From the NCBI RefSeq assembly GCF_023094165.1, contig NZ_JALMDK010000014.1:186001-250000 (forward strand): 64,000 nt of DNA, in the 5' to 3' direction. The notes under the pieces were generated by a model that was given only the letters and a program-made list of their open reading frames with translations, searched no databases and was not told the DNA's origin. Position 1 is the first letter of the stretch. Every line of letters begins with the position of its first letter. This DNA comes from Crossiella sp. S99.2 (lineage in GTDB: Bacteria > Actinomycetota > Actinomycetes > Mycobacteriales > Pseudonocardiaceae). A program made the position numbers and the translations under genes. Positions 41,206 through 49,789 of this stretch are shown here, piece by piece.

Positions 41206-42639
41206 ATGTCCGCTGCGCACATCCCCACCGCCAGTCCCCCAGCCCGTCGCACCCGTTCCCCGCGCTGGGCCCTCGCCGCCGCCACCGCCGCGGCGGCCGT
41301 GGTCGTCCCGCTCGCACTGTTCGCCCCCGCCGACGCGGCCGTACCCCCACCAGCCCCCGGCTGGTCCCAGGTCTGGGCGGACGACTTCAACGGACCGGCA
41401 GGTTCCCTGCCCTCCGGCAACAACTGGATCTTCGACCTCGGCCACGGCTACCCCGGCGGTCCGGCGAACTGGGGTACCGGCGAGATCGCCGCGCACACCA
41501 ACAACCCGGCCAACATCAGCCTCGACGGTGGTGGCAACCTGCGCATCACCCCGCTCCGGGACGGTGCAGGGAACTGGACCTCCGCCCGGATCGAAACCCA
41601 CCGCGGCGACTTCCAGGCCCCGGCCGGTGGCGTGCTCGCCATCGAGAGCAGGCTGCAGATGCCCAATGTCACCGGGCAGGCGGCGATCGGGTACTGGCCC
41701 GCGTTCTGGGCGCTGGGCACGCCGTATCGCGGCAACTACTGGAACTGGCCGGGTATCGGCGAGTTCGACATCATGGAGAACGTCAACGGGATCAACTCGG
41801 TCTGGGGTGTGCTGCACTGCGGGGTCAACCCGGGCGGCCCGTGCAACGAGACCACCGGCATCGGCGCGAACCGGCCCTGTCCCGGGGCGAGCTGCCAATC
41901 GGCCTTCCACACCTACCGCTTCGAGTGGGACCGCTCGGTCACCCCGAACCAGCTGCGCTGGTACGTCGACGGCCAGCAGTTCCACAGCGTCAGCCAGGAC
42001 CGCTTCGACGCGGCCACCTGGACCAACATGACCAATCACGGCTACTTCGTGATCCTCAACGTGGCCATCGGCGGCGCCTTCCCCAACGCCCTCCATGGCG
42101 GCGTGACCCCGGTCGCGGCCACGGTTCCCGGCCGGCCGATGGTGGTCGACTACGTCTCGGTGCAGCAGCGCGGCGGGGGCGGCGGCAACCCGACGACCAC
42201 CACCAGCGCGCCGCCGCCCGCGGGAGGCAGCGCGTACGCCCGCTGGGAGGCCGAGCGGTTCGCCGCCCAGTCCGGCGTGCGCACCGAGTCCACTTCGGAC
42301 AGTGGCGGCGGGCAGCACATCGGCGGGGTCGGCAACGGCGACTGGGTGCAGTACCGGGGAGTGGACTTCGGCGGCTCCGGCGCGCGGCAGTTCCAGGCCA
42401 GGGTGGCCTCGGGCGCCGGCGGCGGGGTGAGCGGGCTGGTCGAGGTGCGGCTGGACAGCCGGAGCGGGCCGGTGATCGGATCGTTCGCGGTGGGCAACAC
42501 CGGCGGCTGGCAAAGCTGGCGGACCATTCCGGCCAACGTCAACGGGGCCACCGGCGTGCACGACGTGTACCTGACCTTCGCCAGCGGTCAGCCCGCGGAC
42601 TTCGTCAACCTCAACTGGTTCACCTTCGCGACCGGTTAG
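41206..42639 (+). CDS. secreted GH16 glucanase with CBM6
   Basis: 477 aa, ATG 41206, GAGGAGG upstream. Signal peptide 1-~45 after an RR-rich start. The GH16 domain (~55-325) has the catalytic GEFDIMEN (ExDxxE) and the usual WPAFWALG. A Thr/Pro linker follows, then a CBM6-type module (~348-477; EAERFAAQSGVR, GNGDWVQYRGVDFG, WRTIPANVNGATGVHDVYL). Likely an endo-beta-1,3-glucanase (laminarinase) attacking fungal or algal glucan. The CebR-like operator upstream supports sugar control; a strong hairpin follows. Confidence 0.95.
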   Translation: MSAAHIPTASPPARRTRSPRWALAAATAAAAVVVPLALFAPADAAVPPPAPGWSQVWADDFNGPAGSLPSGNNWIFDLGHGYPGGPANWGTGEIAAHTNNPANISLDGGGNLRITPLRDGAGNWTSARIETHRGDFQAPAGGVLAIESRLQMPNVTGQAAIGYWPAFWALGTPYRGNYWNWPGIGEFDIMENVNGINSVWGVLHCGVNPGGPCNETTGIGANRPCPGASCQSAFHTYRFEWDRSVTPNQLRWYVDGQQFHSVSQDRFDAATWTNMTNHGYFVILNVAIGGAFPNALHGGVTPVAATVPGRPMVVDYVSVQQRGGGGGNPTTTTSAPPPAGGSAYARWEAERFAAQSGVRTESTSDSGGGQHIGGVGNGDWVQYRGVDFGGSGARQFQARVASGAGGGVSGLVEVRLDSRSGPVIGSFAVGNTGGWQSWRTIPANVNGATGVHDVYLTFASGQPADFVNLNWFTFATG

Positions 42640-42647
42640 CCAGACTC

Positions 42648-42690
42648 GCGGCCGGCCGGTGGCGACGGCGGCAACCCACCGGCCGGCCGC
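42648..42690 (+). terminator. strong hairpin after GH16 gene
   Basis: A 15-bp perfect stem (GCGGCCGGCCGGTGG / CCACCGGCCGGCCGC) with a 13-base loop begins 9 bases after the GH16 stop. No T-run, but the stem is very stable, as in other high-GC terminators. Confidence 0.8.
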
Positions 42691-42812
42691 TTCCCAGCAC
42701 CGCCCGGCAATGTCAGCGCACCGAATGTGACATTGTTTACACACGTAGTCACAGGCCCGGGTTAGGTTGCCCCCCTTGACCGAGAGGGCTCGGCGCACAA
42801 GGGGGCGCAGCG

Positions 42813-43628
42813 ATGGGCGGGGAACCGCACGCCATGACCACGATGGTGCTCACCGCGACCGAGTTCGAGGTGGTGTGGGCGCAACTCGCCCTCGGTGAAC
42901 CACCGCTCGCGCTGGAACTGCCGAGTTTCGGGGCCACCGACTCCGAGCGCGGCATGCTGACCTCGCTGGCCATGGACTCGCTGCGGCAGCGCGGCCTGGC
43001 CGACCGGATCGGCCCCACCTCCGGGCTCAGCGACACCTGCCTTGGCCTGACCCGGTACGACTGGTCCCTGGACGCCCGGCTGTGGACCGGCGAACTGCTG
43101 CGGGCCTTCGGCGCCGCCCGCGGCGAGAGCGGCACCCTGGCGGTGCGCATCGGCGACACCGTGCACCTGACCCGGCTGCCCGACTACCTGCTGCCCACCG
43201 ACCTGGCCACCCTCGGCGGCGGCACCCCGAGCGGACCGGGCGAGGCGCTGAGCGTGCGCGGCGAATCGCTGGACGCGGCCGCCCGCGCGGCCGGCGCGGA
43301 CCCGGTCGCCTTCGCCGAGGTGCTGATCCAGCGCGGCGAGACCCCGCCGGTGGCCCGCGAACTGGCCCGGCGGTGTGCAGGGGCGGGCTGGTGGGGCCAG
43401 TTCGGCTGCACGGTGCGGGACCGCTTCGGCTCAACCCGCCGGGCCACCAGGGTGGTCGCCTTCCACGACGTGCCCGGCCGCGGCCGCTACCTGGTGCTGC
43501 GCCGGGTGGAAACCGGCGGCGTGGTCTGGGTGACCGTCCTCCCCGGCGGCAGCCGCCAACTGGTAGCCCAGCTCATCGCCCTCCGCGACGAAACCACCAC
43601 CACCCACGGCGCCAACGGCCGCCGCTAA
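42813..43628 (+). CDS. ESX secretion-associated EspG-family protein
   Basis: 271 aa from ATG 42813; ATG 42834 is also possible. EspG-type features: TATEFEVVWAQLALGEPPLAL at the start, TRYDWSLDARLWTG in the middle, and a C-terminal RYLVLRRVETGGVVWVTVLPG. EspG proteins are cytosolic chaperones that hold PE/PPE-type heterodimers for type VII secretion. No ESX core gene, PE or PPE gene lies in this window, so it is an orphan here. The last codons shift to A/C-rich third positions just before repeat cluster C. Confidence 0.8.
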   Translation: MGGEPHAMTTMVLTATEFEVVWAQLALGEPPLALELPSFGATDSERGMLTSLAMDSLRQRGLADRIGPTSGLSDTCLGLTRYDWSLDARLWTGELLRAFGAARGESGTLAVRIGDTVHLTRLPDYLLPTDLATLGGGTPSGPGEALSVRGESLDAAARAAGADPVAFAEVLIQRGETPPVARELARRCAGAGWWGQFGCTVRDRFGSTRRATRVVAFHDVPGRGRYLVLRRVETGGVVWVTVLPGGSRQLVAQLIALRDETTTTHGANGRR

Positions 43629-43640
43629 CCCCCACCCACA

Positions 43641-43765
43641 GTGTTGGCCGTTCTCGTACCCCGAGTTGGCCCAAGTCGTACGCCGAGTTGGCCCAACTGG
43701 TACGCCGGGTTGGCCCAAGTCGTACGCCGGGCTGGCCCAAGCGGTACGCCGGGCTGGCCCCAGCC
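43641..43765. repeat. GTTGGCC repeat cluster C
   Basis: About six tandem ~22-base units in one orientation, between convergent genes: GTGTTGGCCGTTCTCGTACC, GAGTTGGCCCAAGTCGTACG, GAGTTGGCCCAACTGGTACG, GGGTTGGCCCAAGTCGTACG, GGGCTGGCCCAAGCGGTACG, then a decayed GGGCTGGCCCCAGCC. The units change gradually from left to right, as if copied stepwise. Preceded by CCCACCC. Confidence 0.9.
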
Positions 43766-43770
43766 GGCGA

Positions 43771-45090
43771 TCAGCTCGCCGCGCCGTTGCCTCGCCGCCC
43801 GCACCGCCACCCCCGCCGCGCCCGCCCGTTGACCGCCCGCCCGCTGACCGACGGCATCCCCCGCGGCGCCTCCGTCTCCCCCGGTGAGGGCCGCGGCGCC
43901 CCCACCGCCGACTGCCGGTCCAGTTCCGCCGTCCACTGCCGCATCCCGCGCGGGCTGTCCCAGGCCGCCACCCCCACCAGCCACCCTCGCCGCACGTACC
44001 CGCACACCTGGTGTCCCAGCGACCGCGCCCCGGCCAGCGCGATGGTGTCCCCGGCCAGCGCGGGCGCGCCCGCCGCCTGGATCCGCACGCCGTGCTGGGC
44101 CGACCAGAACCTGGGCAGCGGGGTGAACGGCCGGGCCCCCGCGCCGGCGAGGAGACTGTCCGCGGCGGCCCGGCCCATCTCCACCGCGTTGATCCAGTGC
44201 TCGACCCGGCGCGGGATCTCGTCGAAGCGCAGGTTGGGCCAGCGGGCCAGGTCGCCGGCGACCACCACGTCCTGGGCGCCCACGGCGTGGCAGGTGGCAT
44301 CGCAGAGCACGCCGTCCTCCAGGACCAGGCCGGAGCCGCGCAGCCAGTAGCTGGCCGGGATGGCGCCGACGGCCAGCACCACGCAGCGCGCGGAGACCAG
44401 CTGGCCGTCGGTGAGCTGGACCGCGATGCCGCCGGGGTGCGGGGCGAACCGCCACACCGTCACGCCCAGGGCCAGCCGCACCCCGGCGTCCTGGTGCAGC
44501 TGGGTGACCGCGGCGCCCATCCGCTCGCCCAGCACGTCCCCGAGCAGGTCGCCGCCGCGGTCCACCAGCAGCACCGGGATGTCCATGGCACGCAGGCTCG
44601 CGGCCAGTTCACAGCCCAGGAACCCGCCGCCCACGATCACCACCGGCCCCTGGCCCGCGGTCACATTGCGTTGCAGCGCAAGACCATCGCTCATGGTGCG
44701 CAGCACCTGCACCCGGCGGTCGTGCCGGGGCGCGCCGGGCAGGTGCCTGGCCTGGGCCCCGGTGGCCACGACCAGGCCGTCATAGCGCAACTCCTCACCG
44801 CGCGGCAAGAGCAGCAGCCTGCGGTCCACGTCCAGCGCGGCCGCCCGGGATCCCAGTCGCCACACCACATCCAGCTCCGGCAGGCCGGGCAGGGTCAACT
44901 CCTCCGGGCCTGCTTGCCCCAGCAACAGCTGCTGCGCAAGGGCCGGACGGTGGTAAGGCAGCCGGGGTTCCTCACCCACCACCAGGACCTCGCCGGAGAA
45001 TCCCTGCTCTCGCAAGCGTTCCGCCGCGTTCAGTCCGGCCGGGCCCGTGCCTACCACCACAATCCGTTCGGCCCGCCCGGTCAGGGCCAT
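43771..45090 (-). CDS. NAD(P)/FAD-dependent oxidoreductase
   Basis: 439 aa, ATG 45090. Two dinucleotide-binding motifs: VVVGTGPAGLNAAERL (FAD, N-terminus) and VVIVGGGFLGCELAASL (NAD(P)H, ~150). VVAGDLARW is the second FAD site. The plan is that of ferredoxin/rubredoxin reductase-like flavoproteins. It lies 1 base after the membrane gene upstream, so electrons probably pass between NAD(P)H, this flavoprotein and that haem-type membrane protein. The last ~40 residues are Arg/Gly-rich, unlike the family, and abut repeat cluster C; that tail may be recent. Confidence 0.88.
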   Translation of the reverse strand: MALTGRAERIVVVGTGPAGLNAAERLREQGFSGEVLVVGEEPRLPYHRPALAQQLLLGQAGPEELTLPGLPELDVVWRLGSRAAALDVDRRLLLLPRGEELRYDGLVVATGAQARHLPGAPRHDRRVQVLRTMSDGLALQRNVTAGQGPVVIVGGGFLGCELAASLRAMDIPVLLVDRGGDLLGDVLGERMGAAVTQLHQDAGVRLALGVTVWRFAPHPGGIAVQLTDGQLVSARCVVLAVGAIPASYWLRGSGLVLEDGVLCDATCHAVGAQDVVVAGDLARWPNLRFDEIPRRVEHWINAVEMGRAAADSLLAGAGARPFTPLPRFWSAQHGVRIQAAGAPALAGDTIALAGARSLGHQVCGYVRRGWLVGVAAWDSPRGMRQWTAELDRQSAVGAPRPSPGETEAPRGMPSVSGRAVNGRARRGWRCGRRGNGAAS

Positions 45091-45091
45091 C

Positions 45092-45688
45092 TCACGGCGC
45101 CTCCTCGATGATCCGCGCCGAGACCAGCATCCTGGCCGGCAGGAAGCGCAGCACCGCCAGGGTCAGCACCGGCACCAGCAGGGTCACCCCGGCCAGCCAC
45201 AGCAGACCGAACCGCCCGCCGGCGAGGGCGCCCAGCAAGGCATGTGCCACGCCGAGCACCGCGGCGGGATAGGCCAACCGGTGCAACCACAGCCAGCGCC
45301 GGTAGCCCAGCACCCGGCGCAGTCCCACCGAGAAGGCCACCAGCAGCATCAGCTCGAAGGCCAGCGCGCCGAGGGTGTGCCGCAGCGGCGCGCCCACCGC
45401 CACCGGGAGCAGCAGGTTGACCAGGCCAAAACGCTCCTCCCGCAGGAACAACAGGGCCAGGCCGTGACTGCACACGAAGGCCAGCGTGACCGTGGCCAGC
45501 ACCAGGTGACCCGAGCGCACCACCTGCCGCCCGGTCGCCCGGCGCACCCAGCCCGCGCTGGTGAACACGCCCCAGCACAGGGTCAGGCACATCAGCCCAT
45601 AGGCCAGCCACCCCGACAGCGCGGCCGCCGCGCGCACCCCGTCGTCCTGGGTGCTCACGGCGAGTTGCAGGACCGGATGGTGCGGCAT
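45092..45688 (-). CDS. ferric-reductase-like transmembrane protein
   Basis: 198 aa, ATG 45688. Five or six membrane helices with histidines spaced for haem binding (SGHLVL, CSHGLALLF, LRHTLGAL, LHRLAYPAAVLGVAHALL). This is the core of the ferric-reductase-like transmembrane domain, which carries electrons across the membrane through two b haems. The flavoprotein gene follows after 1 base. The acceptor (iron, oxygen or a periplasmic enzyme) is unknown. The 277-bp gap upstream to the sigma gene contains an imperfect palindrome, AGTCCATAGTGGACAG (about 45825), and no gene. Confidence 0.85.
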   Translation of the reverse strand: MPHHPVLQLAVSTQDDGVRAAAALSGWLAYGLMCLTLCWGVFTSAGWVRRATGRQVVRSGHLVLATVTLAFVCSHGLALLFLREERFGLVNLLLPVAVGAPLRHTLGALAFELMLLVAFSVGLRRVLGYRRWLWLHRLAYPAAVLGVAHALLGALAGGRFGLLWLAGVTLLVPVLTLAVLRFLPARMLVSARIIEEAP

Positions 45689-45965
45689 GGGCGCCTCCGG
45701 GGCAGACGGGCGGCGGGAACCCGGATAGGCCAGGGGGTGCGACCCGGCCTACCCGGGCGTTTCCGGTGTTCCGCCAGGGAAAACCGGAAGCTTCGCGGGC
45801 GGCGAACTCAATAGTCCATAGTGGACAGTCCCTTCGTGACGACGCGCCAACGATTACGGATCCCTGTCGCGGGTGGTTCAACCCGGCCGCAAAATCGAGC
45901 CAAATCCGTCGCGAGCACAAAAAGATCGGCCGCAACCCTGTACGAAACCCGTTGCTGGGGACAGG

Positions 45966-46526
45966 ATGTGCGCCGTGGGCCGACATCGGGTCACCAGAGC
46001 AGAGTCAACCGGCACCGCCGAGGTTTCCGGCCGGGACGACGATCTGGTCAGGGCGCTCTACCGTGAGTACGGTGGCGCGCTGTTCGGGCACGCGTGCAAG
46101 CTCACCGGCAATGATCGCCAGTGGGCCGAGGACGTGGTGCAGGAAACCTTGTTCCGGGCCTGGCGTAACGCCGAGAAGCTGGACCGGGAACCCGGGCTGA
46201 TGCGGGCCTGGTTGTTCACCGTGGCGAGGCGGATCGTGATCGACGGAAGGCGGAGCCGCAGTGCGCGGCCGCACGAGGTCGACGCGAGTCCGTTGGAGGC
46301 AGTGCCGGTGCCTGACGGCGCCGACGCGACCCTCTCCGCCCTGGTGATCACCGAGGCGTTGCAGCAGTTGAGCGAAGAGCACAGGGAGGCCATCACCCAG
46401 ACCTACCTACGAGACCGCACCATCAACGAAGCGGCCGCCGTCTTGGGCGTGCCACCGGGTACCGTCAAGTCCAGGGTGTACTACGCGTTGCGTGCCCTAC
46501 GACGGTCACTCCAGGATCGGGGGTGA
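45966..46526 (+). CDS. ECF sigma factor
   Basis: 186 aa from ATG 45966 (GGGGAC 5 bases upstream). Region 2: LVRALYREYGGALFGHACKL and AEDVVQETLFRAWR. Region 4: ITEALQQLSEEHREAI and GVPPGTVKSRVYYALRALRR. It is a small extracytoplasmic-function sigma factor of the type that works with a zinc-finger anti-sigma factor, whose gene starts 7 bases after this stop. SigL/SigK-like by look. Frames further upstream lack coding character. Confidence 0.93.
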   Translation: MCAVGRHRVTRAESTGTAEVSGRDDDLVRALYREYGGALFGHACKLTGNDRQWAEDVVQETLFRAWRNAEKLDREPGLMRAWLFTVARRIVIDGRRSRSARPHEVDASPLEAVPVPDGADATLSALVITEALQQLSEEHREAITQTYLRDRTINEAAAVLGVPPGTVKSRVYYALRALRRSLQDRG

Positions 46527-46532
46527 GCGGGG

Positions 46533-47516
46533 ATGTCGTCCCCACCTGACCACTCCGACGTCGGCGCCTACCTGCTCGGCGTGCTCAACGAGGCGGACAC
46601 CATCGCCTTCGAGGAGCACCTGACGCACTGCTCGCGCTGCCAGGACGAGCTGCAGGAGCTGCTCGACCTGCCGGACCTGCTCGACACCGCCCGCGCGCTG
46701 GGACAACAACAACAGCAGCCGCAGCGCAACGGCGCGGTGCCGTCGCCGCAGGTCCGGCCGAACCAGCCGCGGCCACAGGCCCCGCCGGGCCGGCCGCTGC
46801 GCAGTGTGCCGCCACTGGCCAGACCGCAGCCGGGCGCACCGGCGCCGCGCCCGCTACCTGGGCCGCCGCCGCGAACCCAGCCGCGTCCGCCCGCCTTCGC
46901 CCCGGCCGCCCAGGCGCCGGAGCAACCGGACGAACGGGTGCTGGCCCAGTTGCTCGACCAGGTCGGCGCGCGCAAGCGCAACCGGCGCAAGGCCGTGCTG
47001 TGGTCGCTGGCCGCGGCGGCCTGCCTGGCGCTGGTGCTGACCCCACTGGCGATCTCGGCGACGACCGGCAACGGGCGGGACGGCGTCGCGCTGCCCAGCC
47101 CGATCCTGAGCCTGCCCAGCCAGCCGAGCACCACTCGTCCTCCCGCCCAGAGCGGGCCGCCCGGTCCGAGCCCGGACGTGAGCACGCTCAACGAGGAGAC
47201 GCTGACCGGCAGCAATCCGGCGAACAACGTCTCCGCGATCCTGGCGCTGACGGAGAAGGGCTCCGGCGTCGAGGTGCGGATGGAGTTGAAGGGCATCTCC
47301 GGGCCGAGGCGCTGCCAGTTGGTGGCCATCGGCAAGGCCGGGGAGGCATTCCCGGTGAACAGCTGGGTGGTGCCGGAGAAGGGCTACGGCGTGGCCGGCT
47401 CGCCGGAGCCGCTGCGCAACACCGGGAACGTGGCGCTGTCCAGGACCGACATCGCCAGCTTCGAGGTGCGCACCATGGACGGGATCGGGTTGTTGTCAAT
47501 CCCCGCGGGGAGCTAG
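46533..47516 (+). CDS. zinc-finger anti-sigma factor, membrane-anchored
   Basis: 327 aa, ATG 46533. Residues ~28-38 contain the ZAS motif (HLTHCSRC: His-x3-Cys-x2-Cys). A Gln/Pro-rich linker (~55-135) follows, then one transmembrane helix (AVLWSLAAAACLALVLTPLAI) and an exported beta-rich domain (~200-327). It should hold the ECF sigma factor at the membrane and release it on an external signal read by the C-terminal domain, probably through regulated proteolysis. Confidence 0.9.
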   Translation: MSSPPDHSDVGAYLLGVLNEADTIAFEEHLTHCSRCQDELQELLDLPDLLDTARALGQQQQQPQRNGAVPSPQVRPNQPRPQAPPGRPLRSVPPLARPQPGAPAPRPLPGPPPRTQPRPPAFAPAAQAPEQPDERVLAQLLDQVGARKRNRRKAVLWSLAAAACLALVLTPLAISATTGNGRDGVALPSPILSLPSQPSTTRPPAQSGPPGPSPDVSTLNEETLTGSNPANNVSAILALTEKGSGVEVRMELKGISGPRRCQLVAIGKAGEAFPVNSWVVPEKGYGVAGSPEPLRNTGNVALSRTDIASFEVRTMDGIGLLSIPAGS

Positions 47517-47554
47517 GTACGGAAGAGCACAGGTGGCGGCACCGGGATGAACCC

Positions 47555-47570
47555 AGTGGTCTAGACCTTG
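47555..47570. promoter_or_regulatory. DasR-responsive element (dre) before GH20 gene
   Basis: AGTGGTCTAGACCTTG matches the dre consensus (A-C/G-TGGTCTAGACCA-C/G-T) at 13 of 16 positions, with an intact GGTCTAGACC core. It overlaps the -35 TTGACA (47568-47573), followed after 17 bases by TTCGAT, so DasR binding would repress. In streptomycetes DasR controls chitin and GlcNAc genes and is released by glucosamine-6-phosphate; the gene downstream is a hexosaminidase. Confidence 0.85.
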
Positions 47571-47653
47571 ACACGAGGGTTGCCGGGAGATTCGATGGCT
47601 GCAACACGCCGCCGCCTGTGCTCGCCTGTCCGAACTCTCCGGGAGGACACCCC

Positions 47654-49468
47654 GTGAAAACCCTCAGCGCGCGGCCATTGCGGTCGCGGTTGGCCGGCGG
47701 TCTCGCCGCCCTCGTCGTGCTCGGCGGAGCCACCCTGGGCTGGGCCTCGGCCCAGCGTGACGCGGTCGCCGAGGAGGCCGCGAGCCCGTTGCAGAGCATC
47801 GTGCCGGTACCCGCCTCGGTCACCCCGGCCGCGGGCGTCACCTTCACCCTGGGCGCGGGCACCCGCATCCAGACCCAGGCCGGATCCGCCGAGGCCACCC
47901 AGGTCGCGGACTACCTGGCCTCGATCCTGCGCCGCTCCACCGGGTACCCGCTGCCGATCACCCCGGCCGCGGGCAACCCGGCCGACGGCATCGCGCTGCT
48001 GCTCTCCGGCGCGCCCGCGAGTGTGGGCGACCAGGGCTACCAGCTCGACGTGACCGCGGGCGTGGTCACCGTGCGCGCGAACAAGGCGGCCGGCCTGTTC
48101 GCCGGTGTGCAGACGCTGCGCCAGCTGTTGCCGGCGGCGATCGAGTCCGGCTCGGTCAAGCCCGGCCCGTGGACGGTGCCCGGCGCCAAGATCGTGGACC
48201 AGCCGCGCTTCGGCTACCGCGGCGCGCACCTGGACTCGGCCCGGCACTTCTTCACCGTGGACACGGTCAAGCGCTACATCGACCAGCTCGCGCTGTACAA
48301 GATCAATAACTTCCACTGGCACCTGACCGACGACCAGGGCTGGCGGATCCAGATCGACAGCTGGCCGAACCTGACCAAGCACGGCGCCAGCACCCAGGTC
48401 GGCGGCGGCCCCGGCGGCTTCTACACCAAGGCGCAGTACGCCGACGTGCTCAACTACGCCAAGGCCCGGCACATCACGGTGATCCCCGAGGTCGACATCC
48501 CCGGGCACACCAACGCCGCGCTGTCCTCCTACGCCGAGCTGAACTGCAATGGCGTGGCCCCGCCGCTGCGCACCGACACCGAGGTCGGCTACAGCTCGCT
48601 GTGCATCGGCAAGGACATCACCTACAAGTTCGTCGAGGACGTCATCCGGGAGCTGGCCGCGATCACCCCCGGCGAGTACTTCCACCTCGGCGGCGACGAG
48701 GCGCACGCGACCAGCGACGCCGACTACAACACCTTCATGCAGAAGGTCATGCCCCTGGTCGGCAAGTACGGCAAGAAGATCCTGGGCTGGCACGAGTTCG
48801 TGAAGGTCAACCCGGCCCCGCCGGTCTCGGCCATCCCGCAGTTCTGGGGCACCACCACCACCGACAACAACGTGGCCGCGCACGCCGGCCGCGGCGGCAA
48901 GGTGCTGCTGTCCCCGGCCAACAAGGCCTACCTGGACATGAAGTACAACGCCAGCACCCCACTCGGCCTGAGCTGGGCCGGCTTCATCGAGGTCCAGACC
49001 GCCTACAACTGGAACCCGGGCGGCTACCTCAGCGGTGTGAACGAGAGCGCGGTCTTCGGTGTGGAGGCCCCGCTGTGGTCGGAGACGCTGACCAAGACCG
49101 CGGACATCGAGTTCATGGCCTTCCCCCGGCTGCCCGCGATCGCGGAGCTGGGCTGGTCGCCGCGGTCCACGCACAACTGGGACGCCTTCAAGCAGCGGCT
49201 GGCCGCCCAGGGCCCGCGCTGGGGCGTGATGGGGATCAACTACTACAAGTCCCCGCAGGTCCCGTGGCCCTCGACCAACCCGACCAGCACCACGACCACC
49301 TCGGGCGGCTCCTGCAGCGCCCCGGCGTGGCGCAGCGGCGACACCTACGTCAAGGACAACACGGTCGCGCACAAGGGCAAGTCCTGGACCGCCCGCTGGT
49401 GGACCCGGGGCGAGGAACCGGGCACGACCGGCCAGTGGGGCGTGTGGAAGGACAACGGCGCCTGCTGA
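47654..49468 (+). CDS. secreted GH20 beta-N-acetylhexosaminidase with chitin-binding module
   Basis: 604 aa from GTG 47654 (GGGAGG upstream). Signal peptide 1-~35. A GH20b domain (~50-165) precedes the GH20 barrel (~175-535) with catalytic HLGGDEAH (Asp-Glu), FHWHLTDDQGWR and IPEVDIPGH. After a Thr/Ser linker, the last ~45 residues (APAWRSGDTYVKDN, ARWWTRGEEPG, WGVWKD) form a CBM5/12-type chitin-binding module. It releases GlcNAc from chito-oligosaccharides. The dre site upstream places it in the DasR regulon. Confidence 0.96.
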   Translation: MKTLSARPLRSRLAGGLAALVVLGGATLGWASAQRDAVAEEAASPLQSIVPVPASVTPAAGVTFTLGAGTRIQTQAGSAEATQVADYLASILRRSTGYPLPITPAAGNPADGIALLLSGAPASVGDQGYQLDVTAGVVTVRANKAAGLFAGVQTLRQLLPAAIESGSVKPGPWTVPGAKIVDQPRFGYRGAHLDSARHFFTVDTVKRYIDQLALYKINNFHWHLTDDQGWRIQIDSWPNLTKHGASTQVGGGPGGFYTKAQYADVLNYAKARHITVIPEVDIPGHTNAALSSYAELNCNGVAPPLRTDTEVGYSSLCIGKDITYKFVEDVIRELAAITPGEYFHLGGDEAHATSDADYNTFMQKVMPLVGKYGKKILGWHEFVKVNPAPPVSAIPQFWGTTTTDNNVAAHAGRGGKVLLSPANKAYLDMKYNASTPLGLSWAGFIEVQTAYNWNPGGYLSGVNESAVFGVEAPLWSETLTKTADIEFMAFPRLPAIAELGWSPRSTHNWDAFKQRLAAQGPRWGVMGINYYKSPQVPWPSTNPTSTTTTSGGSCSAPAWRSGDTYVKDNTVAHKGKSWTARWWTRGEEPGTTGQWGVWKDNGAC

Positions 49469-49483
49469 GCTGAACGACTGAAC

Positions 49484-49521
49484 GGGCCCGGCTGGACCAT
49501 CGCGGTCCGGCCGGGCCCTTT
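49484..49521 (+). terminator. hairpin terminator after GH20 gene
   Basis: GGGCCCGGC-T-GGACC / GGTCC-G-GCCGGGCCC stem with a five-base loop, followed by TTT. The rest of the gap to 49789 carries the amidase promoter; I can name no clear -35/-10. A CTCGGCCACCTCGG-type repeat near 49620 is too short to call. No gene is seen in 49469-49789. Confidence 0.85.
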
Positions 49522-49789
49522 CGCACGCAAGGGGTCCGGCCGGATTCCCGACCTCCCGGGGTGGCGCGCCCATTCAACTTCTGTGCTCGATCTCCTGCGG
49601 CATTCGGCGTATTCGCCTAACCTCGGCCACCTCGGCGGAGTACCGGATTACGTGAATCGGTGACGGACTAGTACAAGTAATCGAAAGTTCCTCACCCCTT
49701 CGGCCCTTACGAGTTCCGGAACCAGCTCTTACCGTCGAACGACCCACTTCTCTGGGGTTCCCTGCCCCCAAGACGAGGGAGTCGTCGTC

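Noticed and set aside
43641..43765. CRISPR array
   Set aside because: Units are tandem with no unique spacers of constant length and are gradually diverged; no cas genes in the window.
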